DNA of 64,000 nucleotides from Adiantum capillus-veneris (Eukaryota > Streptophyta > Polypodiopsida > Polypodiales > Pteridaceae), in assembly GCA_014529385.2 (NCBI GenBank), contig CM043963.1, forward strand, positions 99,339,912 through 99,403,911, in the 5' to 3' direction. Positions 10,161 through 22,027 of the stretch are shown piece after piece. A program made the position numbers and the translations under genes. How positions within the stretch are numbered: the stretch's first letter is position 1; each line of letters opens with the position of its first letter. A model generated the notes under the pieces. That model saw only the letters and a program-made list of their open reading frames with translations, did not search any database and was not told the DNA's origin.

Positions 10161-12170
10161 ATAAGTAGGGCATGATAGCAACCAAGGCAAAAGTTGATGA
10201 CAAGAAGGAGGAGAAACCTCTTCTAATCTACAAGCCAAATGCAAGGTTTATCAAGATCGATGAAGCTATGAGAATTCATACTGACTATGTATATATGGGT
10301 CTTAGAGATTTGCAAATGGGGAGCATAACAATTTTTAAAGGTGCCTAGAGCTCAATCCCAAGAAATTTTTCAACTATAAAAACTTGTATGCATTCACCTA
10401 TTCAAATATACTGGGAATAGAGGTCTTCCTAGCAAACAAATACAGGTGGGAGTACAAAATGGTAGACAAAGCTAGAAAATTACACCTTTATGAATGCTCT
10501 AATCTCCTCCTACTATATACAGCCTAATCCGCAACAAATGCTAGAGCGCCAAACTAGGAGAATTGTGACTAATGATCTGAGGGAGCATACTTATGTTTTG
10601 GTGACTCAACCCACAAGATCAATGGGATTACAAACTTCCAGGACAGTTGTCCACATGAGTCAAACTTAATACAAATCACTAAAACTATGCAAGAGGATAT
10701 ACCACTCCAATGGGGTGACGAGAGCCATAGTTTTGGAGTGGAGATGAAGATTATACAATGGGAAGAACTCCACCAAGATTTCCTCTTAGAACACCATAAA
10801 CATGGAGATGTGCCTTAATGAGAGATCTATGAATGGTTGTATTGATGGCTGAAGTTTCCAAATGCATAAGCAAAAAGTATTGGAAAGATATTAGAAAGTA
10901 GGTTCTAAATCCCCAAACTCTGACAAATTTGGAGTTGATTTGTAGAAGTTGTGGCCTCCCCATTGAAGCTGAAATGTGGGGAGAGATTCCATTTATAAGA
11001 TGGAGTTGTCCCATAAAAAAATGGTATCTTCTAGGATATAAGGAACATGATGGCATACTATATATCAATGGATAGATGATGAGTACATTCAAAATCCAAA
11101 ATTTCCGACAAGTTTTGATTTCATTTGTAAATTTTTACTGTGCGCCCATTTTGGACAAGAAGGAGAAAGTCAAAGTCCTTATAGGGCCCATTTGAGAGTC
11201 CACAATTTCCCTAATGTGAGGAATTGTATGCAATCTTTGCGGAAATCCTTGTCTATGAGGAGGCACCATATTCTCCATGGCATAATTTTGAAGTCCTCCA
11301 ACAACACTCATATGTACCACAACCAAAGTGGGATCACTATCCACCATACGAAAGCACTTTGACGTTCATAGCCAACCCAAACTACAATCTTGGGGCATAT
11401 CCGCCAAGATAGAGACAACCAATGCAATCACCTCAAACCAAGGGACTGTTTTATGAATATGGAGGTGATAGAGACATTCCTCACAAAGGAGAATTATTCA
11501 AAATCTTTGGATTTTGTCTAATGTGCGATAAAACACATAATGTTCCAAACTGCCCCAAAGAATCTAACAAGGTAAGGAAGACGCTGATAAACCAAACCAA
11601 GGGACTGTGCTATGAATATGGAGGTGATAAAGACACTCCTCATCACAAAGGAGAAATATTCAAAATCTTTGGATTTTGTCCAAAGTGCGATAAAACACAC
11701 AATGTTCCAAACTGCCCCCAAGAACCTAACAAGGTAGGGAAGACACTCATAACCAAATAGGGATCCCACCTAGTTCTAGTGGATGTGATTCTGAATGGAT
11801 TTCTCCTATCAACATAGTTACAAGAGCTTAAGCTTGTCATATGATCCTACCCAATTCTAGTGGATCTAATTAAAAATGGATTTCTCTTATCAACGTAGTA
11901 ACAAGAGCTCAAGCTCATGAAGTCAAAAACATGAATAAGAACATTGGAAAAGAACCTACAGAGGTAAACCACACTGAAATAAATGCAAGGTTGGTTAGAA
12001 CACAATGAACTTCTTGGAAAGCCAAGAGAGACAAGATGAAGGTTAGATGGAAGAGAAAAGAAGCAATCATGGTTGCAGAGCTCTCACAGGTTCAGGAACA
12101 ATTGAAACAAAATAGGGATAATTTTGGTCTCATCGATAATCAGGGCTCAATAGTCTTTGGTCTTTAACCC
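10161..12170 (+). pseudogene. Broken gag of a gypsy-like retroelement (element F) with duplicated zinc finger
   Basis: Starts near MIATKAKVDDKKEEKPLLIY directly after the leader array and continues through several stops and frame changes. The clearest part (11422-11760) is open for 112 codons and contains an in-frame duplication of 159 bp (copies start at 11434 and 11593). Each copy carries a knuckle-like CxxCDKTHNVPNC, spaced CX2CX3HX4C, one residue shorter than the canonical retroviral knuckle. A second duplication (period 81 bp, 11774/11855) encodes WISPIN-VVTRAQA-like peptide, similar to the segment before protease in gypsy gag. One copy has GCT TAA where the other has GCT CAA. No protease or RT follows; a poly-G run and CT arrays begin at 12.3 kb. 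Confidence 0.5.
11434..11754 (+). repeat. In-frame tandem duplication, 159/162 bp, of a zinc-finger segment
   Basis: Two copies about 90% alike, both keeping the reading frame and the CX2CX3HX4C residues. The second has three extra bases (one His codon). Confidence 0.9.
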
Positions 12171-12374
12171 ACATACGCGGTCTGATTTTTAACAGTTTTA
12201 CCAGCTTGATAATACACTCGATGGGAGTGATTAGGCATGGATCAATAGGAAGAGGGTGGTGGCCACAGCTATAGCTTCAAAAAAGTAGGGTAGGAGGGGA
12301 CATGGGGGCCTATTTGTTCCCCTCATTTTAGCTTTGTCCCCTAGAAAGAGAGAGAAAAGGTGTGTGTGTGTGTG

Positions 12375-12376
<2 letters not shown>

Positions 12377-12411
<35 letters not shown>
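12377..12411. repeat. Poly-G run, 35 bp, after a TG array
   Basis: Homopolymer preceded by a short TG array (12361-12375). Confidence 0.95.
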
Positions 12412-12413
<2 letters not shown>

Positions 12414-12585
12414 GTTTTCCCTCCACTTTCATGGGCATCCATAAAGTAACCCTAAAATTTCAATTTTTTTATAAATCTCTAAATCTCACTTTTCACTCCC
12501 CAAAAGCTACCCTAACCAAATACATGGTCAAAAATCTAATTTCTTTTACCAAAATCTGCATTTCTCAGCCATTATCCTCCATTCT

Positions 12586-12715
<130 letters not shown>

Positions 12716-12719
12716 TTCC

Positions 12720-12788
12720 AAGCTTTCCATAGCTACGGCACATATGGAAGCTTTCCATAGCTGTTCACGATCTAAACACACACACACA

Positions 12789-12822
<34 letters not shown>

Positions 12823-13262
12823 GTGCTTTCCCATTTTCATCTACACCACCACTGTCCTCTCCCCCCAAGATCTCCATGCCTGCAACACTTGTGGAGACTT
12901 CACCAAGCACCTCTTCTACCCTTTCTTCTACCACTTCATAGCCCATCTCTACAAGCTATCCATGGCTATGGCTGCAGCACATATGGAAGCTTTCCATAGC
13001 TGCTCACGATCTAAACACACATTCTCTCTCTACGTGCTTTCCCATTTTCATCTACACCTCCATTGTCCTCTCTCCCCAAGATCTCCATGGTTGCAGCACT
13101 TGTGGAGACTTTACCAAGCACCTCTTCTACCCTTTCTTCTACCACTTCATAGCCCATCATCTACAAGCTATTCATGGCTATGTCTACAACATTGGGGTAA
13201 ACTTCTCCAACCCTCTTTTACCCTTTCATGTATACCTTCTTAGCTCGTCATCTCCAAGATTT
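12720..13262 (+). repeat. Tandem duplication, period 239 bp, with internal microsatellite
   Basis: Two good copies (CACATATGGAAG at 12739 and 12978) and a third partial copy (from about 13200). The first copy carries a CA/CT array after GATCTAAACACAC, whereas the second has only a few repeats, so the arrays grew after or during duplication. Confidence 0.85.
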
Positions 13263-13264
13263 CC

Positions 13265-13747
13265 ATGGCTGGAGCACCTACAAAAACTCTATCAACCACC
13301 TATTGGCTCCTTGCCATGGTTGCAATATTGCACTCCAAGGTTCTCCATTGGAGGTTTAATCCCCTCTGTATCTCCCTCCCTCCAAAAAAAATTACTTCTT
13401 TCTCCTCCATCTCTAGTTCATGCAAAACCAACATCAAACCCTCTTATTGTAGCCCCTTCCTCTATGTAGCAATGTCAAACTCTGTTACTCACAAAAAGCC
13501 AAAAGATGAGGTAGAAAGGGTTGTCTTGTACAACACCAGAGATTCTAATGGGGAGTGGGTGCCTCAAGTGTTTTGCAAAGGCGCTTGGGTCTTCATGCAA
13601 CCTGCAGCCACCGGGCCTCATCGTGTTCAAGATTGGGGCAACTTGGATCAACTTGGAAAGGGAGGCTGCTTGGGTTCAAAGACCATAGGGTCAATGGGAC
13701 GGTGGTTGTTGTTCAACATGTGTATTCAACGCCTAATATGCATTTAA
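13265..13747 (+). CDS. Hypothetical 160-codon ORF
   Basis: Open for 160 codons. The C-terminal half, from MSNSVTHKKPKDEVERVVLY through GEWVPQVFCKGAWVFMQP, looks like a folded protein rather than repeat translation. The overlapping frame after about 13650 (HRVNGTVVVVQHVY) is also protein-like and runs to a GTAAGT at 13781, which could be a splice donor or the mark of a frameshift. I do not recognise the family. It sits between a tandem repeat and a retroelement primer-binding site, so it may be a captured gene fragment or an element ORF. Confidence 0.25.
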   Translation: MAGAPTKTLSTTYWLLAMVAILHSKVLHWRFNPLCISLPPKKITSFSSISSSCKTNIKPSYCSPFLYVAMSNSVTHKKPKDEVERVVLYNTRDSNGEWVPQVFCKGAWVFMQPAATGPHRVQDWGNLDQLGKGGCLGSKTIGSMGRWLLFNMCIQRLICI

Positions 13748-13859
13748 GGCATACTAATCCAAGACTTTTTCCACCTAACTGTAAGTTGCTTCTCTTTGTT
13801 GTTGCAATAGACATATGCATTGAGTTGACCTATATTCCATAGAGTGAAGCTCCACCATA

Positions 13860-14200
13860 TTGTGTGTGTCTCTTGTTGCTCTGCACTGCACCCACATTCT
13901 CTTCTAGCTCTCGCATCATCGGCATCAATCCTACAAGTAGTATCAGAGTGCATGGCGATTGTAGAGAGAACAACATTGTTGAGAGCTTTGAGGCAATAGC
14001 TTGCTCGCTCTTGGCGAAGGAGAGATCAAGGAAGCTTGGAAGCTTTGTGAGAACACAATGGGAGCTTGTGAGCTCAGTTGAGAGTGATGTATGCTCTTGT
14101 GAAAGCTCAAAAGAGGGTGTGGAAGATAGTGTGTAGGTGAAGGTGCACACTCATAATTGGTATCAGAGCGCACGGCAATCACAAAGAGCACGCGGAATTG
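13860..14200 (+). mobile_element. LTR-end and primer-binding-site remnant, duplicated
   Basis: TGGTATCAGAGC at 14158-14169 is the classic primer-binding site complementary to initiator tRNA-Met. A second, altered copy TAGTATCAGAGT lies 220 bases upstream (13938-13949), preceded by CCTACA, a plausible LTR end. The DNA after each copy is related (GATAGCTTGCTCGCTC and GGAGAGATCAAGGAAG). No recognisable gag follows; a long CT array begins at 14335. Interpreted as a plus-strand LTR retrotransposon leader with an internal duplication. Confidence 0.6.
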
Positions 14201-14331
14201 AGAGATTCAAGGTGATAGCTTGCTCGCTCTCGCCAGCGGAGAGATCAAGGAAGTTGGAGAATGAAATGGGAGCTCTCTCACACACAATGTGTTGAGCTGC
14301 TCCACCCACATCCTATGTTGTCTCTCTCATT

Positions 14332-14334
<3 letters not shown>

Positions 14335-14412
<78 letters not shown>
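14335..14412. repeat. (CT)n microsatellite, 78 bp
   Basis: Pure CT array downstream of the primer-binding-site remnant. Confidence 0.97.
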
Positions 14413-14414
<2 letters not shown>

Positions 14415-14959
14415 CACGCACCGCATTTGCGCACTCACACCATTGCCGGGATGAAGCAGTCTAAACTAGGGGAAATTTTAGAACTTGGATACCAATGTCC
14501 ATTACTTTCTCTAACTTTACTTGGAGAAAACCATCATCTTTTAAATCCTGCATCGTTGAGGATTGTCGTCTTCGACTGTGCAACAAACATGACTTCGGAG
14601 TAGTTGTAGATACTAAGGACCTTGATTAGGTCATTTAGTTACTGATTGTTAAGACTATGGTAGAGTTTGAAAGTTGACACTCAAGTCATTTAAAAAAAAA
14701 TAGTGTTTGTGGAAACTTTCACTACCCACGTGTTTTGATCAGGAGTGGGTTGACTGATTACCGATGTGGATTTATGACCTATCTCTTGATCATTAGCGAG
14801 GTTATTTCTGTGATTTTCAGAGGTTCAAGTTTTGAACTTCTAAGGTAAGCCTGAAAATCCACCAAACAGTGGTTCATGTCAAAGAATCATTTTATAGGAG
14901 CTGTAGGATCTTTGTGATAAGTTGAAACTTGCATTGGAGAAAATTCTCAAAGGTTTGCA
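14413..14959. other. No feature recognised
   Basis: AT-rich DNA with short frames only. Confidence 0.5.
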
Positions 14960-15855
14960 AAAATATAGATTATTATCTCCTATGTGATATGTGTATGCAA
15001 ATTTAATTTTTTCTAGCGAGAGGTAATTGAGATACATTGTATAAAACCTATTTAGCATTAAACTTACAAATGAGTACCATTTTTAGCTTGATTATTATTT
15101 GGAGGTTGAAATTGGGCTTTGGAACAATGGTTGAGTTTGCCAGAGTGAAGTATAAGAAGGTTTGTGAAAGCTTAAGAAGCTTTGATCTCATTTGAGTTGA
15201 AATTGGATGCCATATCTGGTAAGTGATGGTAAGTATATATTAAAATTGAACCAAATTTGTTGAAAATGATTGATAGACCTTAAAATACCTTGTATAAGTT
15301 GTGGAAACCATCAAAAGTTGAAAAACTTGCAAATTGGGGCTTTTAGATGATAATCGCAATTATTATCACACTCTTCAAAATTGTAAAATTTTCAACCTTT
15401 GTGCATACCACATGTTAGAGCATTTTATGTTAAGCCTATATCTCAAAATTGGTGTCATTTGGAGTTGTTGAGTGCTATTTATGCCAATTTTTCTCTGAAG
15501 TCCATCTGAAGCTATAAGCTACAAAATTGGAAATTATTGAGACTTTGTCAAACTTGATGCAACACCGATACATAAAGTGAATAAAGAGTGTGGGTCAAGG
15601 AACTTGAAAAACATCATCATTTTACATCAAAATATAATAATCAAGATTGTTATTAGATGATCCAAAACAAAAAAATTCTTTAATTTTCTTTGAGAGACCT
15701 AAATTTATGATAGTAATAAAGTGCAAGTGCTAAATTTCAAGCGACTTGGAATAGTTGTGATTGAGATTAACGATTGTTTAGTATCAATGTTTGTAAACTG
15801 GTGAAATTGGTAAACATGTGTGCAAAAGATTGTCCACGTTTGTTGAAATTGACTC
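14960..15855. repeat. Degenerate ~260-295-bp repeats with palindromic AT core
   Basis: Cores resembling GATAATCGCAATTATTATC (near 15350) and TAATAATCAAGATTGTTATTA (near 15645) are about 295 bp apart, with weaker cores near 15093 and 14968. Flanks share AAAATTG and TGTCAAACTTG-like words. The cores resemble those at 55.3-56.2 kb. The array lies just 3' of the element D coding remnant. Confidence 0.45.
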
Positions 15856-15959
15856 AGAGCTCCTTGACCTCATCTTAAACCAATGTGCATCATCAAAATT
15901 GAAAAATTAAGCAAAATTGTGGTTAGAGATAACAATGCCAATGAATCTGCAACCACATA

Positions 15960-17250
15960 TATGCCGTGTTGCACATAATGCTTTGTTGGTAACCTAGGAG
16001 GTAAATCTTTGGGTAATACATCTTTGTATTTTAATAAAAGATCTTTTAATTGACTAGCATTATTTAGTTGTTGTGATGACAAAGAAATATCAAGAGAAGG
16101 AAAAGAGGAAGCATAATGCTGAGTAATCATCTACCATAACCAAATTGTTACCAACATTTGATAAAAATGACATAAAGAGTAACACAAAAAGAGTTCTTCT
16201 AATTCATTATCAAAAGAGTTGAGTTGCCCAAATAAGTGGCGAGGAAGGCACATCCTTTCCCCCCAATAGAAGCACATGCACACCATTGGATTAAAATATT
16301 AGAGTATTATACTCGTAGCTACAATGTAATTATGACCCTAACCCATGCAACCACTCCCAAATTAACACCACATTTGCTCTATCCATATTCATGACTTGGA
16401 AAATCTAGGTTATGTGTTCCCCTGAATCTCAAATGGTTCCCCCTTTACTTGTGTATTCCACACTTTAGCATCATGACCCTTTATCATAGCTGCCTTATAC
16501 CTATGGGAAGTAGAGGTCTGTGGTGGTAGATTGAGATGTTTCACCAACCTATAGTTAATGAAATTGTGAGAGGAACAATCATCTACCATGATTCTCATCT
16601 TGTGACCTTTGATAGACCATGCATCCTCACAAGCTTGTGTGGTCCAAAAGTCTATTGCCACATGTAAGACAAAGCAGTTTTGACAAAATCCTAGGTTACT
16701 CACTTATGGGGCCCTTGGCCTGTTGATGCATATATTGCACCGCTAAATTAGATAGTTTAGTTACATTTTCATTGAAGTGTGCAAGAATTTGTTGCAATGA
16801 CATACATGCATTATTATAATGCCCTAAATTCTTACAAATCAAACAACTTGATGCTGTCATCCATACTTGCTAACGTGTGGGCACCCTCCATGAGAGTAGC
16901 CAATGGCGAGCTAACAATAGGTGCAACGTGTGCAAGATGTTGAAAGTCAAACTAATGTTGCATGTCTATGTTAGAATTCATGGTGAAGTGCATGATGAAA
17001 GAAGAATTAATACCTTTTAAAAACTTCCCATGCAAATCTTTAGCTGAAATCAAGGTGTCTATTGCAACCAAGTAAATGAATTGGCATCGCCAAAATCAAT
17101 TCTAAGTCTAAGATTTCTTGTTGAATCCAAACCAATGTTGATTGCAAAATGTGGTGAAGCTTTTTCCTTGTTGGATGAGAATTTGAATCTATGCTTGATG
17201 TTAGAATTCAATGGCTGCGAGAGCATTTCAACAATGGTTATGGTTGTAAA
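15960..17250 (-). pseudogene. Gypsy-like gag/protease remnant (element D)
   Basis: In minus-strand order: decayed gag; a canonical zinc knuckle CLICKNLGHYNNAC (about 16797-16838); a protease segment ending in VDDCSSHNFINYRLVKHLNL (the usual D-S/T-G-S-S-H-N-F-I site, here with Cys for Gly); PFEIQGN; after a frame change, a VMNMDRA...EWLHGLG-like piece (about 16290-16400); and LKDLLLKYKDVLPKDLPPRL at the RT threshold. The sequence then loses coding similarity near 15960, so RT, RNase H and integrase are missing. Stops and frame changes show it is dead. Family: Ty3/gypsy. Confidence 0.6.
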
Positions 17251-17583
17251 TCAATAGCTCCAAGAAGTGGTACAGTCTCGTCGATTACTTTCGATGCATA
17301 GGTATGATCACAAGATATGGAAATTGGGTGACTTCTTGGATCAAAAGGCAAAAAAATTTGAGGTAATTTTTTGTACATTTTTGCAGAGACCGCCTTGATG
17401 AAATTCGATGCCTACCCCAAGGCAGCTATCCACATATTTGGCTTGAAGACGTGTTGATTCAGTTGCTCAAGTTCCCTATGGGGAAGCCGGCTCCTTGCCA
17501 ACTCAAGAGAACCTCCCAAAAATAACCTTAGTGTAAAAAACAAGGTCACTAAGAGGAGGTGATGGTGGGCAGTTTGTGCAATC

Positions 17584-17730
<147 letters not shown>

Positions 17731-17739
17731 ATATGGCTA

Positions 17740-18165
17740 CCCAACTACCCTTGGCCTTACACAGAGTACCTGCAAATCAAGGATTTAATAGGGAAACCGA
17801 GGGCATACTGACGATTGAAGAGAGTATCAACCAAGTGGGACCACTAGAGACCATAGTGGAAAATTTTTTTGGAACTTATTTTGATTCAAGCTCAGATATA
17901 TCTTTTTACTCCACTCAATCAGGTGTTAGAACTTCACTATGATATAAGCATATACTAAAATTCTAGAAAACCAATGTCCATGGAGCTCATATTTATCTAG
18001 AACCTAAGGAGAAGTATTCAGCACGTGTTGATGACCATGACATTGAGATTGAGGAGGACGTTAGAGCCAACAAGCAGGAAAACTTCTACATGGGTAGAAG
18101 CGAAGCTCAATACTAAAAAAATGTGAATCTTGACACGATAGACAAATGGGTATTAGAGCTCATGT
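17740..18165 (+). pseudogene. Gag N-terminal fragment of an A/B-family gypsy element (element E)
   Basis: Plus-strand translation matches the start of the element B gag: ANQG, EESINQ, the YKHIL segment, HGAHIYLEPKEKYSA, EDVRANKQ and IDKWVLEL line up in order with B's ANQG, EESLNQ, YKHIL, HGAQVYLDPNKEYAI, EEIRANKQ and IDKWGLEV. It contains two or more stops and ends near 18165. It is in the opposite orientation to element A, whose 3' LTR begins 146 bp further on. Confidence 0.7.
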
Positions 18166-18311
18166 AATTGTCTTGTGAGCTCCTTAATCTTCTCTACATA
18201 GATCCTTATTACTGATAGCTGGCCCTGATATATCTTATCTAATTCATAGAGGATGTCTTCATCCCCTTAGTTCTATTATACTTCAAATAAAGGCTTGCTT
18301 CAGTTTACAGT

Positions 18312-19231
18312 TGTGGAACGTGTGTCTAACCTCACTATCCTATTTTATTGCAGTTTAAGCGAGAACCATGACTAAATTGTCAATCCATGGGATTAAACTG
18401 ACTCGACTAGTGCATAGAGGCTACAAGAGGTTGTCAATCTCTCATAAAACAACAAACAACTCGCATCTAACTCAAGCTACACTCAAGTGATTGAAATCAC
18501 CAAAAGCCAATGTCTCATCGGCAAACAAATCACATCCGTCAACATCAAATGACATCCAAATGTAACGAAACTTTTAGGACATGTTTATAGGACCTAAGCA
18601 CACATGCTTATGGTCTCATACCCCACTTTAGGTCAAGTTCCAAAATCGCTATTATTAACAGCATTGGATTTTTGACCTAGTCATTTTCGACCCAGAATGC
18701 ATCTAAGTGCTTAGCAATGATGCCCCAATACCCTACCTATGCTTAGTTTTTTATTTTGAAGTGTAAATTCCTAATTATGATGAAATTAGGCCGCAGGTCG
18801 ACGATACCAAAAGCTACGAAATACCATGAAGTGTTTGCATCAATGCGTAGAGCTCTTACCTACGGTTGCAATGCAACAAACACGATTGCAATGTGACAAC
18901 CGGGGAGGGAGTAGGAAGCACAAGAAGGAGAGAAGTGAGCGCCGTTAGATCACGCTGTGTATTTCATTATCCAAAACTTACAAATAATTGACAAAAATTG
19001 GCTTTTATACCTTAGCCAAGGTTTTTGGTGGTCAAAACTAATAATTTGGGAGCTCTAACTAAAGATAGGTAATGACAGGTTGATACAATCTGGAAGCTTG
19101 TAGCCCCGACTCAACTATTACAAGGTTTACTCAAAAAATAGGAGTTACAATATTCTTGATTTATAAAAAATAATAAGTGTTTTTACATGGAAGCTCCGAA
19201 AAATGGTATTCGCGTTAGCTTGCTGCTAACA
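18312..19231 (-). mobile_element. 3' LTR of element A (A/B-family LTR, 920 bp)
   Basis: Begins TGTGGAACG and ends GCTAACA on the plus strand, giving TGT...ACA termini. It matches, over its whole length, the 921-bp solo LTR at 56724-57644. To its right is a purine tract on the minus strand (19232-19247), so it is the 3' LTR of a minus-strand element, consistent with element A. The five bases on either side (ACAGT; TTCCC) differ, as expected for a terminal LTR rather than a solo one. It contains a diverged copy of the AATCGCGATTATT palindromic word (about 18652). Confidence 0.8.
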
Positions 19232-19247
19232 TTCCCCGCCTCCTTGC
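19232..19247 (-). other. Polypurine tract of element A
   Basis: Minus strand reads AAGGAGGCGGGGAA immediately before the LTR start TGTTAGC, the expected position of the plus-strand primer for reverse transcription. Confidence 0.7.
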
Positions 19248-19270
19248 TTGTGTCGTCCCTTGACACAACT

Positions 19271-20620
19271 TTATGGGTTGAAGTAGTCTTCAGGTTGACG
19301 GTTGGCAAGGTGGTCTTTAAGCGCATTTAGTGCCTTTTGATATCTGATCTTCCTCTCTTTATCTGGCACTTGCAAGAACTGCATAGTGACTGTTTTTCAG
19401 CTCCACCGCTGAGTAGCCTACAAACCTTGATGTGAGGTTGATGATTACACTGGCCCAAATATTTTCGTTTGCTAAGTGAAGAACCCTGTGTAGAATGCTT
19501 CCTCAAACGCCAACATATTGTGAGAAGGTAAAAACATGCATCTGGCATAGAAGCCATAGAGGACTTCTTCGGAAGATTGACCACTAAGGTCATAGAATAA
19601 TTCTTTATTACCCTCGTGGAATGACATCACGGTGTGCCTGCTTGCTTTAGCTCATGGAATACTTTGATGCAGGTGAGCAGCATTCGGCAGATTTTGTATA
19701 ACATTGCACATGATAGATTTGGTAGACTTCTGAAGAAGGACATGGCGCCCGTTAGGGTTTTCACCATGTACTCTTCTGTCGGTGGTCCCTTTGCTGGAGC
19801 AGGAAATCTGGGGTAATTCAGCCAAGTTGGCTGCTTCTGTGTTAGTGCTCATGTGCTATCCAGGTCCTTACTCTTGGTACAAGGCAGAAAGTAGGATCCT
19901 TTTGTAAGGTCGCAGGTGCTCTTGTAAACATAATCAAATAACTTGGATTCTTGTTCAACCAGCTGAGCCTCCACTTTGGGTGGTCTTGATCTACGCCTTC
20001 TTCCTGCATGTCTTTGTACAGCCTCTCTTTTACTTGGAGCAACTCCACCTTCATCAAAGGGTAGGGCAGGGATTGTTGGTGCCATTGCGCATTGATTTGA
20101 TTGTGAGTGAGTTGTGTAACGCTGATGGAGTGAAGAACTCTCAGCTCCCCATCCATTGCTGCCTTCCATTGCTCACTACCTCTTGTGTAATCTTCTCTTT
20201 CAGTGCATCTTCCTCAACCTTTGAGAGCTGGACCATTGGCATTGTATCCGTTTCGGTTATGTGTACTTGGAATTCCTCCTCGCCACTTAGCTCTTCTACT
20301 GGCTATGTCTCCATCTCAACGGAAGTAACTGAGGGGATCTCTATTTGTGGTTGCTCGGAAGTTCCTGCCTCTTCTTGTGTTTTTGGCCGTCCCTCTCTTA
20401 ATAGCTGGTTGACTCTTTTAAGTCCAGCTATTTCTTTCAACAGCTTGTCTTCTCTTTGGACCCGCATTAAAGCTAGGTCTCTGCGCTGAGACTACTTTAG
20501 TTTAAGCTTCAGCTCGAGGTCTTTATTCTTTTTCTCTAATGCTTTGTAGACCTCGTGTGTTCCTTTGATCGAGGCCACGACGGGATTTTCTCTGATTTGC
20601 CAATCGCGATTATTTACAGT
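19271..20620 (-). pseudogene. Element A ORF3: 3' terminal protein of unknown function
   Basis: A decayed reading frame of roughly 440 codons that ends (TAA) 24 bases before the polypurine tract. Protein-like pieces follow in order across small frame changes: a charged helical segment VYKALEKKNKDLELKLKLK likely to form a coiled coil; an acidic linker (PVEELSGEEEFQVHIT); LPYPLMKVELLQVKERLYKD; MSTNTEAANLAELPQIS; ELFYDLSGQSSEEVLYGFYA followed by FLPSHNMLAFEEAFYTG; and the end VPDKERKIRYQKALNALKDH...EDYFNP. Its in-frame stops are TAG and TGA at places where CAG or CGA would fit. No transmembrane segment or signal peptide was seen, so an envelope role is not supported. Gag-like or accessory function possible; I do not recognise the family. 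Confidence 0.5.
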
Positions 20621-20656
20621 AGTCGCATTTTTCTTGCAAAACTTAAAATTTTTGAC

Positions 20657-21079
20657 CTAAACACATTCTATACACCTAAAACAAGTCCTAAATTGAGTTT
20701 GGTAAAGTTTGGCCTTGCCGGCATCACTTTGTGATTTTTCGACTCTGAAATCTCGAATTTTTGTGACTACAGGCATGTAGTTTTGGTTAGTCACTTTTGA
20801 GGCTATGGGCTTGTCCGCAACATAGTTGTGAAGCAACTCATCCAATTTTGGTCCATTTGGAGTCAATTTGACCTTATATGTCGAATTTGACACTTTGTAG
20901 CCTTCGAACCGTTTTTTGCTTTTTGAGGGCTTTGCTTGATTGATTTCATGAAACCAATCATATACATTGTGTATAGACATTGTAGGTAAGCTGTCTGTGG
21001 AGTTAGAATGCAGTTTTGGCATCTGCCAAAAACCTAACTTTTCTACTTGGGACCCCCTCGACCCTTGCCGAATGGTCAA
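20657..21079 (-). pseudogene. 140-codon frame upstream of, and in phase with, ORF3
   Basis: Open for 140 codons (MSIHNVYDWFHEINQAKP, then DELLHNYVADKPIASKV). After one TAG it continues in the same frame through the palindromic word near 20606 into the coiled-coil start of ORF3, so it may be its N-terminus. Against this, its DNA also resembles a diverged unit of the 55-kb leader array (GATTATTTAC followed by TTTTTTGCA-like and ATACACCT-like words), so the frame may be fortuitous. Confidence 0.25.
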
Positions 21080-22027
21080 CTAGTGATATAGAAGTGTTCT
21101 ATTATGTTGGGGCATGCTACAATTCAAATCTCATCCAATTTGGTTGAGCTGACAGGCCGCCATGGTCGATATTTGGTTGTAGGTTTTCGTGCACTGCCTG
21201 GATTCTAGGGTTTTTTCTAGGGGTTTAGACTAGCTACCGGCCGTACAAAATGGATCATTGATGAGTAAAGAACTTATCCCTCATGTTTCGTGTGAGACGA
21301 CGCTGAAAACGGACGACTGTAGACTTGGGAAAAGACGTGCAAAAGAGGTCGAAAAGCTCTCTCTCTTAAGGCAACAATTGGAAATGAGGTGGTTTTAGCC
21401 TACCTGGGATATCTATACTCGGAGTTCCTGAACCATTTTTTCCCAGATTCCCCCGTTAGTCCTACTAGGCCATGAAATCTATGTTAAACTCAAACATTTC
21501 CCAATCGGATTCCTGTAGCTCATTCTGCAAGAATTCTGCAAAAGTAGGTCTGGCCGCTTAATTTAGGCTTCCCGCTTCCATCTTTCGATTCGATTGAATT
21601 TTTTTGTGCTTGTCCGCCTTGACTTTTTGATCACCAACGTGTCTTCAGTTTTTCCATATGAGCTCCTTTGCTATTTATTATTAATTTTTGACATGTTTAT
21701 TGAAAAAATCAAAGAAAATAACAAAATGTGCTAAAAAAGCAAAGTGAAAATCCAATAATTAAAAAACCCATTGAAAAACATAGTTTTATTGTTTTTTATT
21801 GGATTTCTCCATTTTTAAGTCTCAATATCAAGAAAAATGATGAAAAATAATCGAAAAGGACTATTTTTTAATGATTTTCTGATAGTATATACATTATGTA
21901 CACTCATCGGGGAGATATTATCAGTTAAATTCCCCTGTTGATGATTTATAAGGGCATTATTAGGTAATTTTGCAAAAAAAAATCACACATTAACAACAAA
22001 CTTTTCCTCCCTCTTTTAACATTGCCC
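21080..22027 (-). other. Element A non-coding region between pol and ORF3
   Basis: About 0.95 kb with stops in all frames, AT-rich around 21650-22000. Nothing recognised. In gypsy elements carrying an extra 3' ORF, this is where a splice acceptor for that ORF is usual. Confidence 0.4.

Noticed and set aside
18307-19236. Element A 3' LTR as another solo LTR
   Set aside because: Flanking five bases ACAGT and TTCCC differ, and a polypurine tract adjoins the right end.
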